A stretch of 32,149 nucleotides of DNA from Afipia sp. P52-10 (GTDB taxonomy: Bacteria; Pseudomonadota; Alphaproteobacteria; Rhizobiales; Xanthobacteraceae). Shown here piece by piece: positions 25,370 through 32,149 of this stretch. Each line of letters starts with the position of its first letter. The first letter of the stretch is position 1. The DNA is taken from the NCBI RefSeq assembly GCF_000516555.1, contig NZ_AZSJ01000003.1, forward strand, positions 2,290,664 to 2,322,812. Reading direction: 5' to 3'. A program made the position numbers and the translations under genes. Under the pieces are notes generated by a model. The model was not told the DNA's origin. It saw only the letters and a list, made by a program, of their open reading frames with translations, and did no database searches.

Positions 25370-26758
25370 ATGAGCACGCTCGACACCGGACTGACGCTGA
25401 TCCGCACCGCCTCCCGGCGGGTGGCGGATGTGAACGACAGGCTCGGCCAGGCCTTCAAGGACTGGATGCCGAAAGGCCTCTATGCCCGCGCGCTGCTGAT
25501 CATCATCGTGCCGATGGTGATCCTGCAGTCGGTGATCGCCTTCGTGTTCATGGAGCGTCACTGGAATACGGTGACCCGCCGTCTTTCGACCGCCGTGGTG
25601 CAGGACATCGCCGCGCTGATTGACGTCTACAAGATGTATCCGCAGGACAAGGACCACGCGATCCTGCGCGGCATCGCGCAGAATCGGCTGGGGCTGGTGG
25701 TCGATTTTCTACCGGTGTCGGACATGCCGGCGCCGGGGCCGAAACCGTTCTTCTCGCTGCTGGATCAGTCGCTCTCGGTACGGCTCAGCCAGATCGTCGC
25801 CCGCCCGTTCTGGATCGACACGGTCGGCAAGTCGTCGCTGGTGGAGATCAGGATCCAGCTCGACGATACGGTGATGCGGATCTTTGCCCAGCGCAGCGCT
25901 GCCTATGCGTCGAATTCGGAGATCTTCCTGTTCTGGATGATCGGCACGTCATTGGTGTTGTTGACGGTGGCGGTGTTGTTCCTGCGCAACCAGATCAGGC
26001 CGATCCTGCGCCTGGCCGATGCAGCCGAGAGCTTCGGCAAGGGCCGTGAGGTACCGGACTATCGTCCGCGCGGGGCACGCGAGGTACGGCGTGCGGCGCA
26101 ATCGTTCCTGGAGATGAAGACGCGTATCGAGCGGTCGATCGAACAGCGCACGGCGATGCTGGCCGGCGTTTCGCACGACCTGCGCACCATCCTCACCCGC
26201 TTCAAGCTGGAGCTGGCGCTGATCGGCGACAGTCCGGAGGTCGAGGCGATGCGCAAGGACGTGGACGAAATGAACGGCATGCTCAAGGGCTATCTGGCCT
26301 TTGCGCGCGGTGATAGCGCCGAACAGGCGGCGCCGACCCACATCGCCGCGCTGCTGGAGGAGTTGCGCAGCGAGGCCGAACGGCAGGACCACAGCGCCAC
26401 CGTCAGCTTCAGCGGCCAGCCGGTGGTGATCGTCAAACCCGCAGCCTTCAAGCGCTGCGTCGGCAACCTCGTTTCCAATGCCGCCCGCCACGCCGATGCG
26501 ATCGCGATCAGCGGCCATCGCGATCACCGTTGGCTGACGATCACGGTCGATGACGATGGTCCCGGCATTCCGCAGGACATGCGCGAGGAGGTGTTCAAGC
26601 CATTCCTGCGGCTCGACGCGGCGCGCAACGTGGATGAGGGCGGTAGTGGACTCGGGCTGGCGATCGCCCGCGACATCGCCCGCTCACATGGCGGCGACAT
26701 CTTCCTCGGCGACAGTCCGCTCGGCGGCTTGCGCGCGACCGTGCGTGTGCCGGTCTAA
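25370..26758 (+). CDS. EnvZ-like membrane sensor histidine kinase
   Basis: A 462-residue kinase. Transmembrane helices lie at about 41-60 and 185-205 and frame a periplasmic sensor of about 125 residues. A HAMP segment follows (205-255), then the phospho-acceptor box AGVSHDLRTILTRFKLEL with H269. The ATP-binding domain has the N box NLVSNAARHA (N370), G1 DDDGPGIP (394-401) and G2 GSGLGLAIAR (425-434). The box reads RTILTR, where most kinases have Pro in RTPLTR. This Ile variant occurs in alphaproteobacterial EnvZ-like kinases and need not impair activity. Location right after petR makes it the likely donor to PetR D69. The signal sensed is unknown. The start codon at 25370 has no good ribosome binding site. 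Confidence 0.9.
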   Translation: MSTLDTGLTLIRTASRRVADVNDRLGQAFKDWMPKGLYARALLIIIVPMVILQSVIAFVFMERHWNTVTRRLSTAVVQDIAALIDVYKMYPQDKDHAILRGIAQNRLGLVVDFLPVSDMPAPGPKPFFSLLDQSLSVRLSQIVARPFWIDTVGKSSLVEIRIQLDDTVMRIFAQRSAAYASNSEIFLFWMIGTSLVLLTVAVLFLRNQIRPILRLADAAESFGKGREVPDYRPRGAREVRRAAQSFLEMKTRIERSIEQRTAMLAGVSHDLRTILTRFKLELALIGDSPEVEAMRKDVDEMNGMLKGYLAFARGDSAEQAAPTHIAALLEELRSEAERQDHSATVSFSGQPVVIVKPAAFKRCVGNLVSNAARHADAIAISGHRDHRWLTITVDDDGPGIPQDMREEVFKPFLRLDAARNVDEGGSGLGLAIARDIARSHGGDIFLGDSPLGGLRATVRVPV

Positions 26759-26857
26759 AGCATGACCCGGAAAAGTGTGAAGCGGTTTCGGACAAGCCGA
26801 TGCGCAAAACTAAGAGATAGAGCGCTGATCTGATTCTAAGAGAACGTCTGGCGCTCT
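26759..26857. repeat. Dispersed rhizobial-type intergenic repeat
   Basis: The element begins AGCATGACCCGGAAAAGTG and continues GAAGCGGTTTC, GCGCAAAACTAAGAGATAG and AGCGCTGATCTGATTCT. I recognise this word order as a recurrent intergenic element in Bradyrhizobium-type genomes (recall, not a search). Its right part forms AGAGCGC (26819-26825) / GCGCTCT (26851-26857) inverted arms. It fills the gap between the kinase and dinB stops and may act as a hairpin terminator. Confidence 0.65.
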
Positions 26858-26863
26858 GAGCCG

Positions 26864-27451
26864 TCACGCTCCGGCGTCGCGTCCGGGGTGTGCTTCCCAA
26901 ACCGTCTCTTCGGTCCAGCCGAGATGCGCGAATTCTTCGGCCCGCAACGGCGCTTCGGCGATCGAAAAGAATTCGTCGAGTTGCGGAGGCTCTACAGGCG
27001 TGCCGGCGAGCATGGCATGCGCCTGCCCGCGATGATGGATTTGATGCTGGAACAGGTGCATCAGCAGGCGGTCGCAGCGTTCGGTCTGGACGCGACTCCC
27101 GCGATTGACGCGCACGATCTCGCCAAGCCGCGCCGGCGTCAGCGCATTGCACACCGCGATCAGGCGATTGTCGATGACGGCCTGCGCGCGCTGGAGCTCG
27201 CCCACGGATGCGCAGGGAAGGTCGTTTTCAAACGCCTTCGGCCCGAGCCAGCCGCCTTCCAGCGCGTCGACGTAGAACAGGTCGACGATGTAGATGTGGT
27301 TCAGCGTGCGCTGGATGCTCGGAAAGAAGCTGGTGCGCGCCGCCTCGAACTGCTGCTGGCTGAGTCTGCCACAGGCCGTCAGCAGGCGGTGATTGGCCCA
27401 TGCGTTGTTGTAGGCGAAGGCGCGATAGGTCTGAACAAAGCCGTCGGACAT
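26864..27451 (-). CDS. DinB / YfiT-like putative metal-dependent protein
   Basis: A 195-residue four-helix-bundle protein of the DinB family. Characterised relatives use a histidine-ligated metal, some as thiol-dependent transferases, but most have no known reaction. The probable metal triad is H52 (in TLNHIYIVD), H136 or H139 and H140 in FQHQIHHRGQAH (135-145). Length is slightly over the family norm of about 160-180. AGGAG lies about seven bases before the ATG at 27451. It sits 32 bases after proC on the same strand, so it is likely co-transcribed. The much longer frame read through proC in this register is an artefact. Confidence 0.85.
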   Translation of the reverse strand: MSDGFVQTYRAFAYNNAWANHRLLTACGRLSQQQFEAARTSFFPSIQRTLNHIYIVDLFYVDALEGGWLGPKAFENDLPCASVGELQRAQAVIDNRLIAVCNALTPARLGEIVRVNRGSRVQTERCDRLLMHLFQHQIHHRGQAHAMLAGTPVEPPQLDEFFSIAEAPLRAEEFAHLGWTEETVWEAHPGRDAGA

Positions 27452-27483
27452 GCTCGCGTCTCCTGCTCCGTTCGAGGTCGCGT

Positions 27484-28317
27484 CTACTTGGCGAGTTCCT
27501 TCGATCGTCTGGTGGCGGCTGCGATCGCCTGCGTCATCAACTGTTGCATCCCTTCCTTGCCCATCAGCACGTCGAGGGCGGCCGCGGTGGTGCCGCCGGG
27601 CGAGGTGACGTTCTTGCGCAGCGTTGCCGCGTCGAGATCGGACTGATGCAGCAATTCGCCCGAGCCCGCGACGGTTTCGCGGGCGATTTTGACGGCGAGA
27701 TCGGCAGGCAGTCCGGCATCGATCCCGGCCTGGGCAAGCGTTTCGGCCAGCAGGAAGATATAGGCGGGGCCCGAACCGGAAACGGCGGTGACCGCGTCCA
27801 TCAGCGCTTCGTCGTTGACCCATTCCACCGCACCGGTCGCGCGCAGAAGCGCATTGGCGAAGGCGCGCTGGTCGTTGCTGACGCCAGGGGCAGCAACTGC
27901 GACCGTCATGCCGCGGCCGATCGCGGCGGGGGTATTGGGCATGGCCCGGACCACGGTGCCGCCAACCCCGCCGCCAAGGCGAGCGATGGTCATGCCCGCC
28001 ATGATCGAGACCACCAGCGTCGAGGGTGCGACGAACGGCTTCAGAAGCTTGGCCGCCTCGTCGAAGGTCTGCGGCTTGACCGCGATCACGAGCGCGGCGA
28101 GCGGTCCGGTTTCGGCCGCCGTCGGGTTGATGCGCAGATCGAGTGCCGCCAGCTTGCGCAGGTCGTCGGACAGGTGCAGTTCGATTACGGCCAGCCGGCT
28201 GAGCCCGACGCCGGCATTCAGCCACCCGGTGAGCATCGCTCCGCCCATTTTGCCGGCGCCGGCGAGCAGGATGGTGCCGTCGATCCGGTTCAGTGCGGTG
28301 GTGAAGTCGTCAGCCAT
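27484..28317 (-). CDS. proC: Pyrroline-5-carboxylate reductase
   Basis: A 277-residue NADPH-dependent enzyme for the last step of proline synthesis. The Rossmann nucleotide motif GAGKMGGAM is at 20-28. The family signature with its Ser-Gly-Ser-Gly-Pro-Ala core is in VTAVSGSGPAYIFLLAE, and the C-terminal ETVAGSGELL and KNVTSPGGTTAAALDVL blocks are intact. Length fits E. coli ProC (269). The ATG at 28317 has only a weak ribosome binding site. It lies between ybjN (127 bases upstream) and dinB; ybjN-proC adjacency is common in alphaproteobacteria. Confidence 0.95.
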   Translation of the reverse strand: MADDFTTALNRIDGTILLAGAGKMGGAMLTGWLNAGVGLSRLAVIELHLSDDLRKLAALDLRINPTAAETGPLAALVIAVKPQTFDEAAKLLKPFVAPSTLVVSIMAGMTIARLGGGVGGTVVRAMPNTPAAIGRGMTVAVAAPGVSNDQRAFANALLRATGAVEWVNDEALMDAVTAVSGSGPAYIFLLAETLAQAGIDAGLPADLAVKIARETVAGSGELLHQSDLDAATLRKNVTSPGGTTAAALDVLMGKEGMQQLMTQAIAAATRRSKELAK

Positions 28318-28444
28318 GGGATAGCCCGTCGTGCGATGGTCCCGGCGGCGTCACCGCAAGGGATGAAAGATGCGTCAAATCCAGGCCGGCAAGTCTAGGC
28401 CATCGCGTGCGTCCGCTCAAATGCGGAGCGTCTTGTCGCAACTC

Positions 28445-28945
28445 TCAGGCTTCGCCTTCGGTATCGAACATCGCCGCATCTATCGCCTCGCGCGCGGTCT
28501 TGCCTGCCCAAACCACGAACTGGACTGCGGGATAGTAGCGTTCGCTGGCATCGACGCCGCCGGCCAGCATCGCCTCGCATTGCAGGCTGGTCGCCGTCAG
28601 GCCGCCGTTTAGCGGCAAGGCCTGGCGGAACATGATCAGGCCCGACTGCATCCAGACGTCGAAGTGGCCGACCCAGAGCTGCTCATTGATCAGCGCGACG
28701 AGCTTCTGCACCTCGGCGCGGCGGGCCTCCGGAATCTTCATGTCGAAGGTGCAGGCAAGATGCAACGCCTCGATGTCGCGCATCCAGGTGAAGCAGACCT
28801 GATAGTCGGTCCACCGGCCCTTGACCAGGATCGTGATCTCGTCGTCGCTGGAGCGTTCAAAGGCCCACTCGTTGACCGAAGCGACATCCTCGACCACTTG
28901 CAGCGGGTTGGGCGTGGAATCGCCAATGAACTCGATCAGGGACAT
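28445..28945 (-). CDS. YbjN-domain protein
   Basis: A 166-residue soluble protein with the YbjN domain (formerly DUF1790), resembling type III secretion chaperones in fold. The start MSLIEFIGDSTPNPLQVVEDV and the blocks FTWMRDIEALHLACTFDMKIP and NEQLWVGHFDVWMQSGLIMFRQALPL are typical of the alphaproteobacterial branch. No catalytic motif is visible, and function is not established; E. coli YbjN is linked to stress and motility phenotypes. The ATG at 28945 has AAGG ten bases upstream. It heads the probable ybjN-proC-dinB unit, and an inverted repeat lies just upstream. Confidence 0.88.
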   Translation of the reverse strand: MSLIEFIGDSTPNPLQVVEDVASVNEWAFERSSDDEITILVKGRWTDYQVCFTWMRDIEALHLACTFDMKIPEARRAEVQKLVALINEQLWVGHFDVWMQSGLIMFRQALPLNGGLTATSLQCEAMLAGGVDASERYYPAVQFVVWAGKTAREAIDAAMFDTEGEA

Positions 28946-28961
28946 GCCGTCACGACCTTAT

Positions 28962-28994
28962 GTTTGCAATCACGGAAGTACGCACACTGCAAAC
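28962..28994. promoter_or_regulatory. Inverted repeat upstream of ybjN
   Basis: GTTTGCA (28962-28968) and TGCAAAC (28988-28994) are perfect arms with a 19-base spacer, starting 17 bases before the ybjN ATG. It may be an operator or an mRNA leader hairpin. No regulator is suggested by the motif. Confidence 0.35.
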
Positions 28995-29464
28995 CCGAAC
29001 GTGCTCGACGTGTCGTGAGGCGCAACCTGGGGAGTGCGCCGCCGGCCGCAATGTCGTTGGCCGAAGCTTGCTGGCATCAAGTGATGTGATTTGCGGAATC
29101 CGCGCAACCGGGCCGTTGCCGATTCCACAGGCAAACCGGAGATTGTGTCGCCGCATCCACAGTTCATCGGTCGCGTGTGGATAGCGCGAGGAGAACAAAA
29201 CGGAATCGGATCGGCGATGGCTTCGGCCGGAGCGGATCATGCCGCCAGCTGAGGCTCGCCCGCGGGTGATTTTGCGGCCGAAGCGTGCGCGCAAGGTTGC
29301 CGGTTCAGGGCGAAACGGAGACCCGGCTCTTAGGGAAACGAAGAATGATGGCGGGCATCCTATGCGTTGCGAGCGGAGAGCCCGGTGCCAAGCGAAGGAC
29401 TCGCGAACTTGTCGGCCGGACGCGATGCGGTCATAGTTGCAGGTGCCGCCGATGGTGGCGGCGA
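28995..29464. other. Long gene-poor stretch between ybjN and the FMN riboswitch
   Basis: No gene is supported in these 470 bases; the open frames on either strand have no ribosome binding site and no family pattern. Seen: an inverted pair ATCCACA (29155-29161) / TGTGGAT (29176-29182), with a third TTCCACA-like word at about 29133-29139, all resembling DnaA-box cores. The promoter of the riboswitch-ribH transcript should lie toward the right end. Confidence 0.45.
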
Positions 29465-29627
29465 CGTTCTCAGGGCGGGGTGAAAATCCCCACCGGCGGT
29501 AACGACAGTCCTGAGCTTTCAGGGACTGTCTCAGCCCGCGAGCGCCTGGCCGGACGAAAGAGCCGGCAGGGTCAGCAGATTCGGTGAAATTCCGAAGCCG
29601 ACGGTCATAGTCCGGATGGAAGAGAGC
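29465..29627 (+). ncRNA. FMN riboswitch (RFN element)
   Basis: The conserved RFN core is readable: TTCTCAGGGCGGGGTGAAA, CCCCACCGGCGGTAA, an additional variable stem with AGTCCTGAG/CTTTCAGGGACT, AGCCCGCGAGCGCC, GGGTCAGCAGATTCGGTG, and AAATTCCGAAGCCGACGGT followed by AGTCCGGATGGAAGAGAGC. These match the multi-branched aptamer that binds flavin mononucleotide. It lies 97 bases upstream of ribH on the same strand, so it should repress ribH when FMN is plentiful. The expression platform is not obvious. A hairpin with arms AGCATGCC (29663-29670) and GGCATGCT (29678-29685) lies in between without a T tract, so translational or Rho-dependent control is more likely than a simple terminator. Confidence 0.95.
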
Positions 29628-29724
29628 GGGATAGACTCGCCGCGCGATGGGTCATGCCTTCGAGCATGCCATGGCCCGGCATGCTGGCCCGTATGCCCTG
29701 ATTCTGGTCCCAACGAGGAAATCC

Positions 29725-30243
29725 ATGAATCAGCCTTTTACGAATCCAACCTCTGCTCAGCCAACCACAACCCCGCCGCTGCCTCCGCAGCGGGTCGCGT
29801 TCATCCAGTCTTGCTGGCATCGCGATATCGTCGACCAGTGCCGGCTCTCCTTCGTCAAGGAGATGATGGCGCGTGGACTGCCGGAACGGCAGATCGATCT
29901 GTTCGAAGTGCCCGGCGCGTTCGAGATTCCGCTGCAGGCGAAACTGCTGGCCAAGACCGGCCGCTACACGGCGATCGTCGCTGCCGGCTTCGTCGTCGAT
30001 GGCGGCATCTACCGTCACGAATTCGTGGCGGGCGCGGTGATCGATGCATTGATGCGCGTGCAGCTCGAGACCGAGGTGCCGGTGCTCTCCGCGGTGCTGA
30101 CGCCGCAGCACTTCCATGAGCACGAGACGCATCTGGACTTCTTCCACAAGCACTTCGTGGTGAAGGGCGCGGAAGCCGCGCACGCCTGCTGGGCGACGAT
30201 GGTGACGGTCGGCCAGATCAAGGCGCAACTCGCGGCAGCTTGA
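29725..30243 (+). CDS. ribH: 6,7-dimethyl-8-ribityllumazine synthase, RibH2 type
   Basis: A 172-residue cytoplasmic enzyme that condenses the ribitylaminopyrimidine with dihydroxybutanone phosphate, the penultimate step of riboflavin synthesis. After a Pro/Thr-rich 20-residue lead come RVAFIQSCWHRDIVDQCR, FEVPGAFEIPLQAK (catalytic-site block), GYIYRHE-like GGIYRHEFVAGAV, and VLTPQHFHEHETH. The HEF and QHFHEHE features suit the decameric RibH2 type known from Brucella and rhizobia, not the icosahedral RibH1. GAGG seven bases upstream supports the ATG at 29725. Control by the FMN riboswitch is expected. No other riboflavin gene is present here, so this is a solitary, flavin-regulated paralogue or the only copy; that cannot be decided from the window. 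Confidence 0.92.
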   Translation: MNQPFTNPTSAQPTTTPPLPPQRVAFIQSCWHRDIVDQCRLSFVKEMMARGLPERQIDLFEVPGAFEIPLQAKLLAKTGRYTAIVAAGFVVDGGIYRHEFVAGAVIDALMRVQLETEVPVLSAVLTPQHFHEHETHLDFFHKHFVVKGAEAAHACWATMVTVGQIKAQLAAA

Positions 30244-30252
30244 ATCCGAGAC

Positions 30253-30280
30253 GAGAGACTCTCGAACGAGAGAGTCTCTC
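30253..30280. terminator. Hairpin after ribH
   Basis: Arms GAGAGACTCTC (30253-30263) and GAGAGTCTCTC (30270-30280) are perfectly complementary over 11 bases with a 6-base loop. A T tract is lacking (AAAAC follows), so it is at best a weak intrinsic terminator or an mRNA-stabilising stem. Confidence 0.5.
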
Positions 30281-30315
30281 AAAACGCGAGACGCCAAATA
30301 AGCGATCCTCAAACG

Positions 30316-30349
30316 ATCATGGCCCGCACCATCCGGCGCGGGCCATGAT
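30316..30349 (-). terminator. Terminator hairpin after prs
   Basis: ATCATGGCCCGC (30316-30327) and GCGGGCCATGAT (30338-30349) form a 12-pair perfect stem with a 10-base loop. On the minus strand it is followed by CGTTTGAGG, a short T run. It lies 23 bases past the prs stop. Confidence 0.6.
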
Positions 30350-30372
30350 GCTATTCAGAAAGGCAGGTCGGA

Positions 30373-31368
30373 TCAGTCGAACAGGCTGGAGACCGATTCT
30401 TCCGACGCGGTGCGATCGATCGCCTCGCCGATCAGCGTCGCGATCGACAGCACGCGGACGTTGCGAGCGACGCGTACGGCCTCGGTCGGCTGGATCGAGT
30501 CGGTGATCACCAGCTCCTTCAGCTTGGAGGCGGTGATGCGGGCGACCGCGCCGCCGGACAGCACGCCGTGGCTGATGTAGGCGTAGACGTCCTTGGCACC
30601 GTTGGCGAGCAGCGCATCGGCCGCATTCACCAGCGTCCCGCCGGAGTCGACAATGTCGTCGATCAGGATGCAGGTGTGGCCGGCCACGTCGCCGATCACG
30701 TTCATCACCTCGGACTCACCGGCGCGCTCGCGGCGCTTGTCGATGATGGCGAGCGGCGCGTTGATGCGCTTGGCCAGCGCGCGGGCGCGGACCACGCCGC
30801 CGACGTCCGGCGAGACCACCATCAGGTTGGCGAGGTCGAAGCGGTCCTTGATGTCGCGCACCATCACCGGCGACGCATAGAGGTTGTCGGTCGGGATGTC
30901 GAAGAAGCCCTGGATCTGTCCGGCGTGCAGGTCGAGCGTGAGCACGCGATCGGCGCCGGCATTGGTGATCAGGTTGGCGACCAGCTTGGCCGAGATCGGC
31001 GAGCGCGAACCGACTTTGCGATCCTGGCGGGCATAGCCGAAGTAGGGGATGACGGCGGTGATCCGCCGAGCCGACGCGCGGCGCAACGCGTCGATGATGA
31101 TCAGCAGCTCCATCAGGTGGTCGTTCGCCGGATATGACGTCGACTGGATCACGAACACGTCGGTCCCGCGGACGTTTTCCTGGATCTCGACGAAGATTTC
31201 CATGTCCGCGAAGCGGCGGACGACGGCCTTTGTCAGCGGCTGCCGCAGATGCGCGGCAATGGCGTTGGCAAGGCCCGGATTGGAATTACCGGCCACCAGC
31301 TTGATGGCGCCATTCTTGGCTGTTGTCACCGTCTTGTCCTGCAAACCAGTGGATGCGTTGTTCAGCAT
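30373..31368 (-). CDS. prs: Ribose-phosphate pyrophosphokinase
   Basis: A 331-residue cytoplasmic enzyme that makes PRPP from ribose-5-phosphate and ATP for nucleotide, histidine and tryptophan synthesis. Seen: the flexible-loop block [17 protein letters not shown] (112-128), [20 protein letters not shown] (146-165), the catalytic KRR (211-213) and the PRPP loop [10 protein letters not shown] (237-246). E. coli Prs has 315 residues; here about 16 extra residues ([16 protein letters not shown]) precede the usual [22 protein letters not shown] about eight bases upstream of the ATG at 31368 supports the longer start. Regulation is not evident. It is convergent with ribH, across two hairpins. Confidence 0.96.
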   Translation of the reverse strand: MLNNASTGLQDKTVTTAKNGAIKLVAGNSNPGLANAIAAHLRQPLTKAVVRRFADMEIFVEIQENVRGTDVFVIQSTSYPANDHLMELLIIIDALRRASARRITAVIPYFGYARQDRKVGSRSPISAKLVANLITNAGADRVLTLDLHAGQIQGFFDIPTDNLYASPVMVRDIKDRFDLANLMVVSPDVGGVVRARALAKRINAPLAIIDKRRERAGESEVMNVIGDVAGHTCILIDDIVDSGGTLVNAADALLANGAKDVYAYISHGVLSGGAVARITASKLKELVITDSIQPTEAVRVARNVRVLSIATLIGEAIDRTASEESVSSLFD

Positions 31369-31517
31369 GACAGCCGCCTCGATTGGCTCTTGAACAAGCC
31401 GTGCCTCGGTTTTCTGCGTGATTGCGCGAGGGTGATATCAAGGAGGAGGCGCTGCTGGCAATATGTCGCGGGCCGTTTTCCGGCGCAAATTCAGGTCATT
31501 CGCGCTGCGCGGATGAG

Positions 31518-32149
31518 CTATTCGGCGCGAAAAGCCAGCGCCCTGCGCTCGTTGCCGCCGGTCGTGATGTCGGGCTCGGCCGCGGGCTCCGAAGCGGCAA
31601 TCGCCGGGCCGCTGGCCGGCGCCGGAGCGGCCGGTCCGGGGGCGGGCGGGGCGGCTTCGGCGGGCAGGGTTCCATTCATCAGCGCGGCAATGCCGTTCAT
31701 GCCGTTCTGGGCGATCTTGCGCAGCAACGACGCGTCCGCGACGGTCCAGGCGTCCCGGCCGGCCTTACCCGCCGGTTCCTCGCCGGACAGGCGCAGGGTG
31801 CGCTGCTGGTTGGCATCGTAGACGTCGAACACCCAGGCGATGGCGGTGCGGCCGCGGTTGACCTGTGCGGCAAGGTAGGCACGCACCCGATAGGTCGAGG
31901 CTCCCTGGCGGGAGGCGATCGACAGGGCCTTACCCTGAGCCTCCGTGTTCAGCGCCTCGACGAAACGCTCGAACACCTGCGGCGGGGGGCCATCGATGGA
32001 ATCGAACGCCAGGGTCGCACCGCTGCCGCTCTGGGCCATGGCGTTCATCCGTCCGTCGCCGCCGGTGACGCATCCGCCCGCGCTCAGCGCGATCGCCAGC
32101 AGCGCGGCAGCGGTCAGACCCAAACGGCCTGCACGGGCAGCGGCGGGGG
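31518..32149 (-). CDS. Putative lipoprotein, N-terminus beyond window edge
   Basis: At least 201 residues. The frame stays open to the right edge; the only in-window start is a TTG at 32123, and codons before it (AAARAGR) fit the positively charged n-region of a signal peptide, so the true start probably lies outside. A lipobox ...ALSAGGC gives a lipidated Cys. The mature protein has a folded middle (PPPQVFERFVEALNTEA, TYRVRAYLAAQVNRGRTAIAWVFDVYDANQQRTLRL) and a C-terminal tail very rich in Ala and Pro (about 150-190), probably disordered. I recognise no named family. Location is inferred as periplasm or outer membrane. It lies about 150 bases upstream of prs on the same strand. Confidence 0.8.
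   Translation of the reverse strand, partial: PAAARAGRLGLTAAALLAIALSAGGCVTGGDGRMNAMAQSGSGATLAFDSIDGPPPQVFERFVEALNTEAQGKALSIASRQGASTYRVRAYLAAQVNRGRTAIAWVFDVYDANQQRTLRLSGEEPAGKAGRDAWTVADASLLRKIAQNGMNGIAALMNGTLPAEAAPPAPGPAAPAPASGPAIAASEPAAEPDITTGGNERRALAFRAE

Noticed and set aside
26864-28225. 453-codon frame that would fuse dinB to an upstream segment
   Set aside because: The part upstream of 27451 is a wrong-frame reading of proC. The true DinB start has its own ribosome binding site.
28950-29436. Short open frames on both strands upstream of the riboswitch
   Set aside because: No ribosome binding sites, and composition is Arg/Cys-rich as expected for non-coding high-G+C DNA.

Overview
The window looks like a chromosomal segment from an alphaproteobacterium of the Bradyrhizobium/Rhodopseudomonas/Afipia/Nitrobacter group (order Hyphomicrobiales). 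The grounds are high G+C coding sequence, gene families typical of that group (a PetP/PetR regulator pair, a RibH2-type lumazine synthase under an FMN riboswitch, an alphaproteobacterial FtsH with an HEGGH zinc motif, a DUF2029 membrane glycosyltransferase, a small Omp25/31-like barrel) and rhizobial-type palindromic intergenic repeats. Genus is inference. No tRNA, rRNA, CRISPR array, transposase or phage gene was seen, so this is mostly ordinary core genome.

Layout. 1-5 kb: the start of an NADP-dependent oxidoreductase (cut by the edge), a fatty-acid desaturase, a membrane PAS-GGDEF-EAL c-di-GMP protein and a FeeM/autoinducer-synthase-like acyltransferase. A perfect CtrA-type site lies between the divergent desaturase and c-di-GMP genes. 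5.3-10.4 kb: pal, cpoB, tilS and ftsH, i.e. envelope constriction, tRNA-Ile lysidine synthesis and membrane proteolysis, ending at a strong terminator. 10.5-15.3 kb: a membrane glycosyltransferase-like gene, four exported proteins (DUF3617, two uncharacterised small proteins, RNase T2) and an rlmJ gene broken by an apparent 1-base deletion. 15.3-16.6 kb: a cold-shock gene with a long leader and a convergent outer-membrane barrel that has its own CtrA-type site.

16.8-21.5 kb is a tight co-directional run: uvrC, pgsA, moaD, moaE and a PrmB-like glutamine methyltransferase with a lysine-rich tail. 21.7-23.8 kb holds two different branched-chain-type aminotransferases in tandem on the minus strand. 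Divergent from them is petP (MarR), petR (OmpR family) and a sensor kinase, with a near-ideal palindrome covering the petP start codon. 26.8-29 kb: a minus-strand run ybjN-proC-dinB. 29.4-30.3 kb: FMN riboswitch and ribH2. 30.3-32.1 kb: prs and the body of a lipoprotein whose start lies beyond the right edge.

I found no clear new multi-gene system. The observations most worth checking are the two CtrA-type sites, the rlmJ frameshift just behind a terminator, the orphan FeeM-like synthase, the operator over the petP start and a possible 28-codon ORF in the cold-shock leader.
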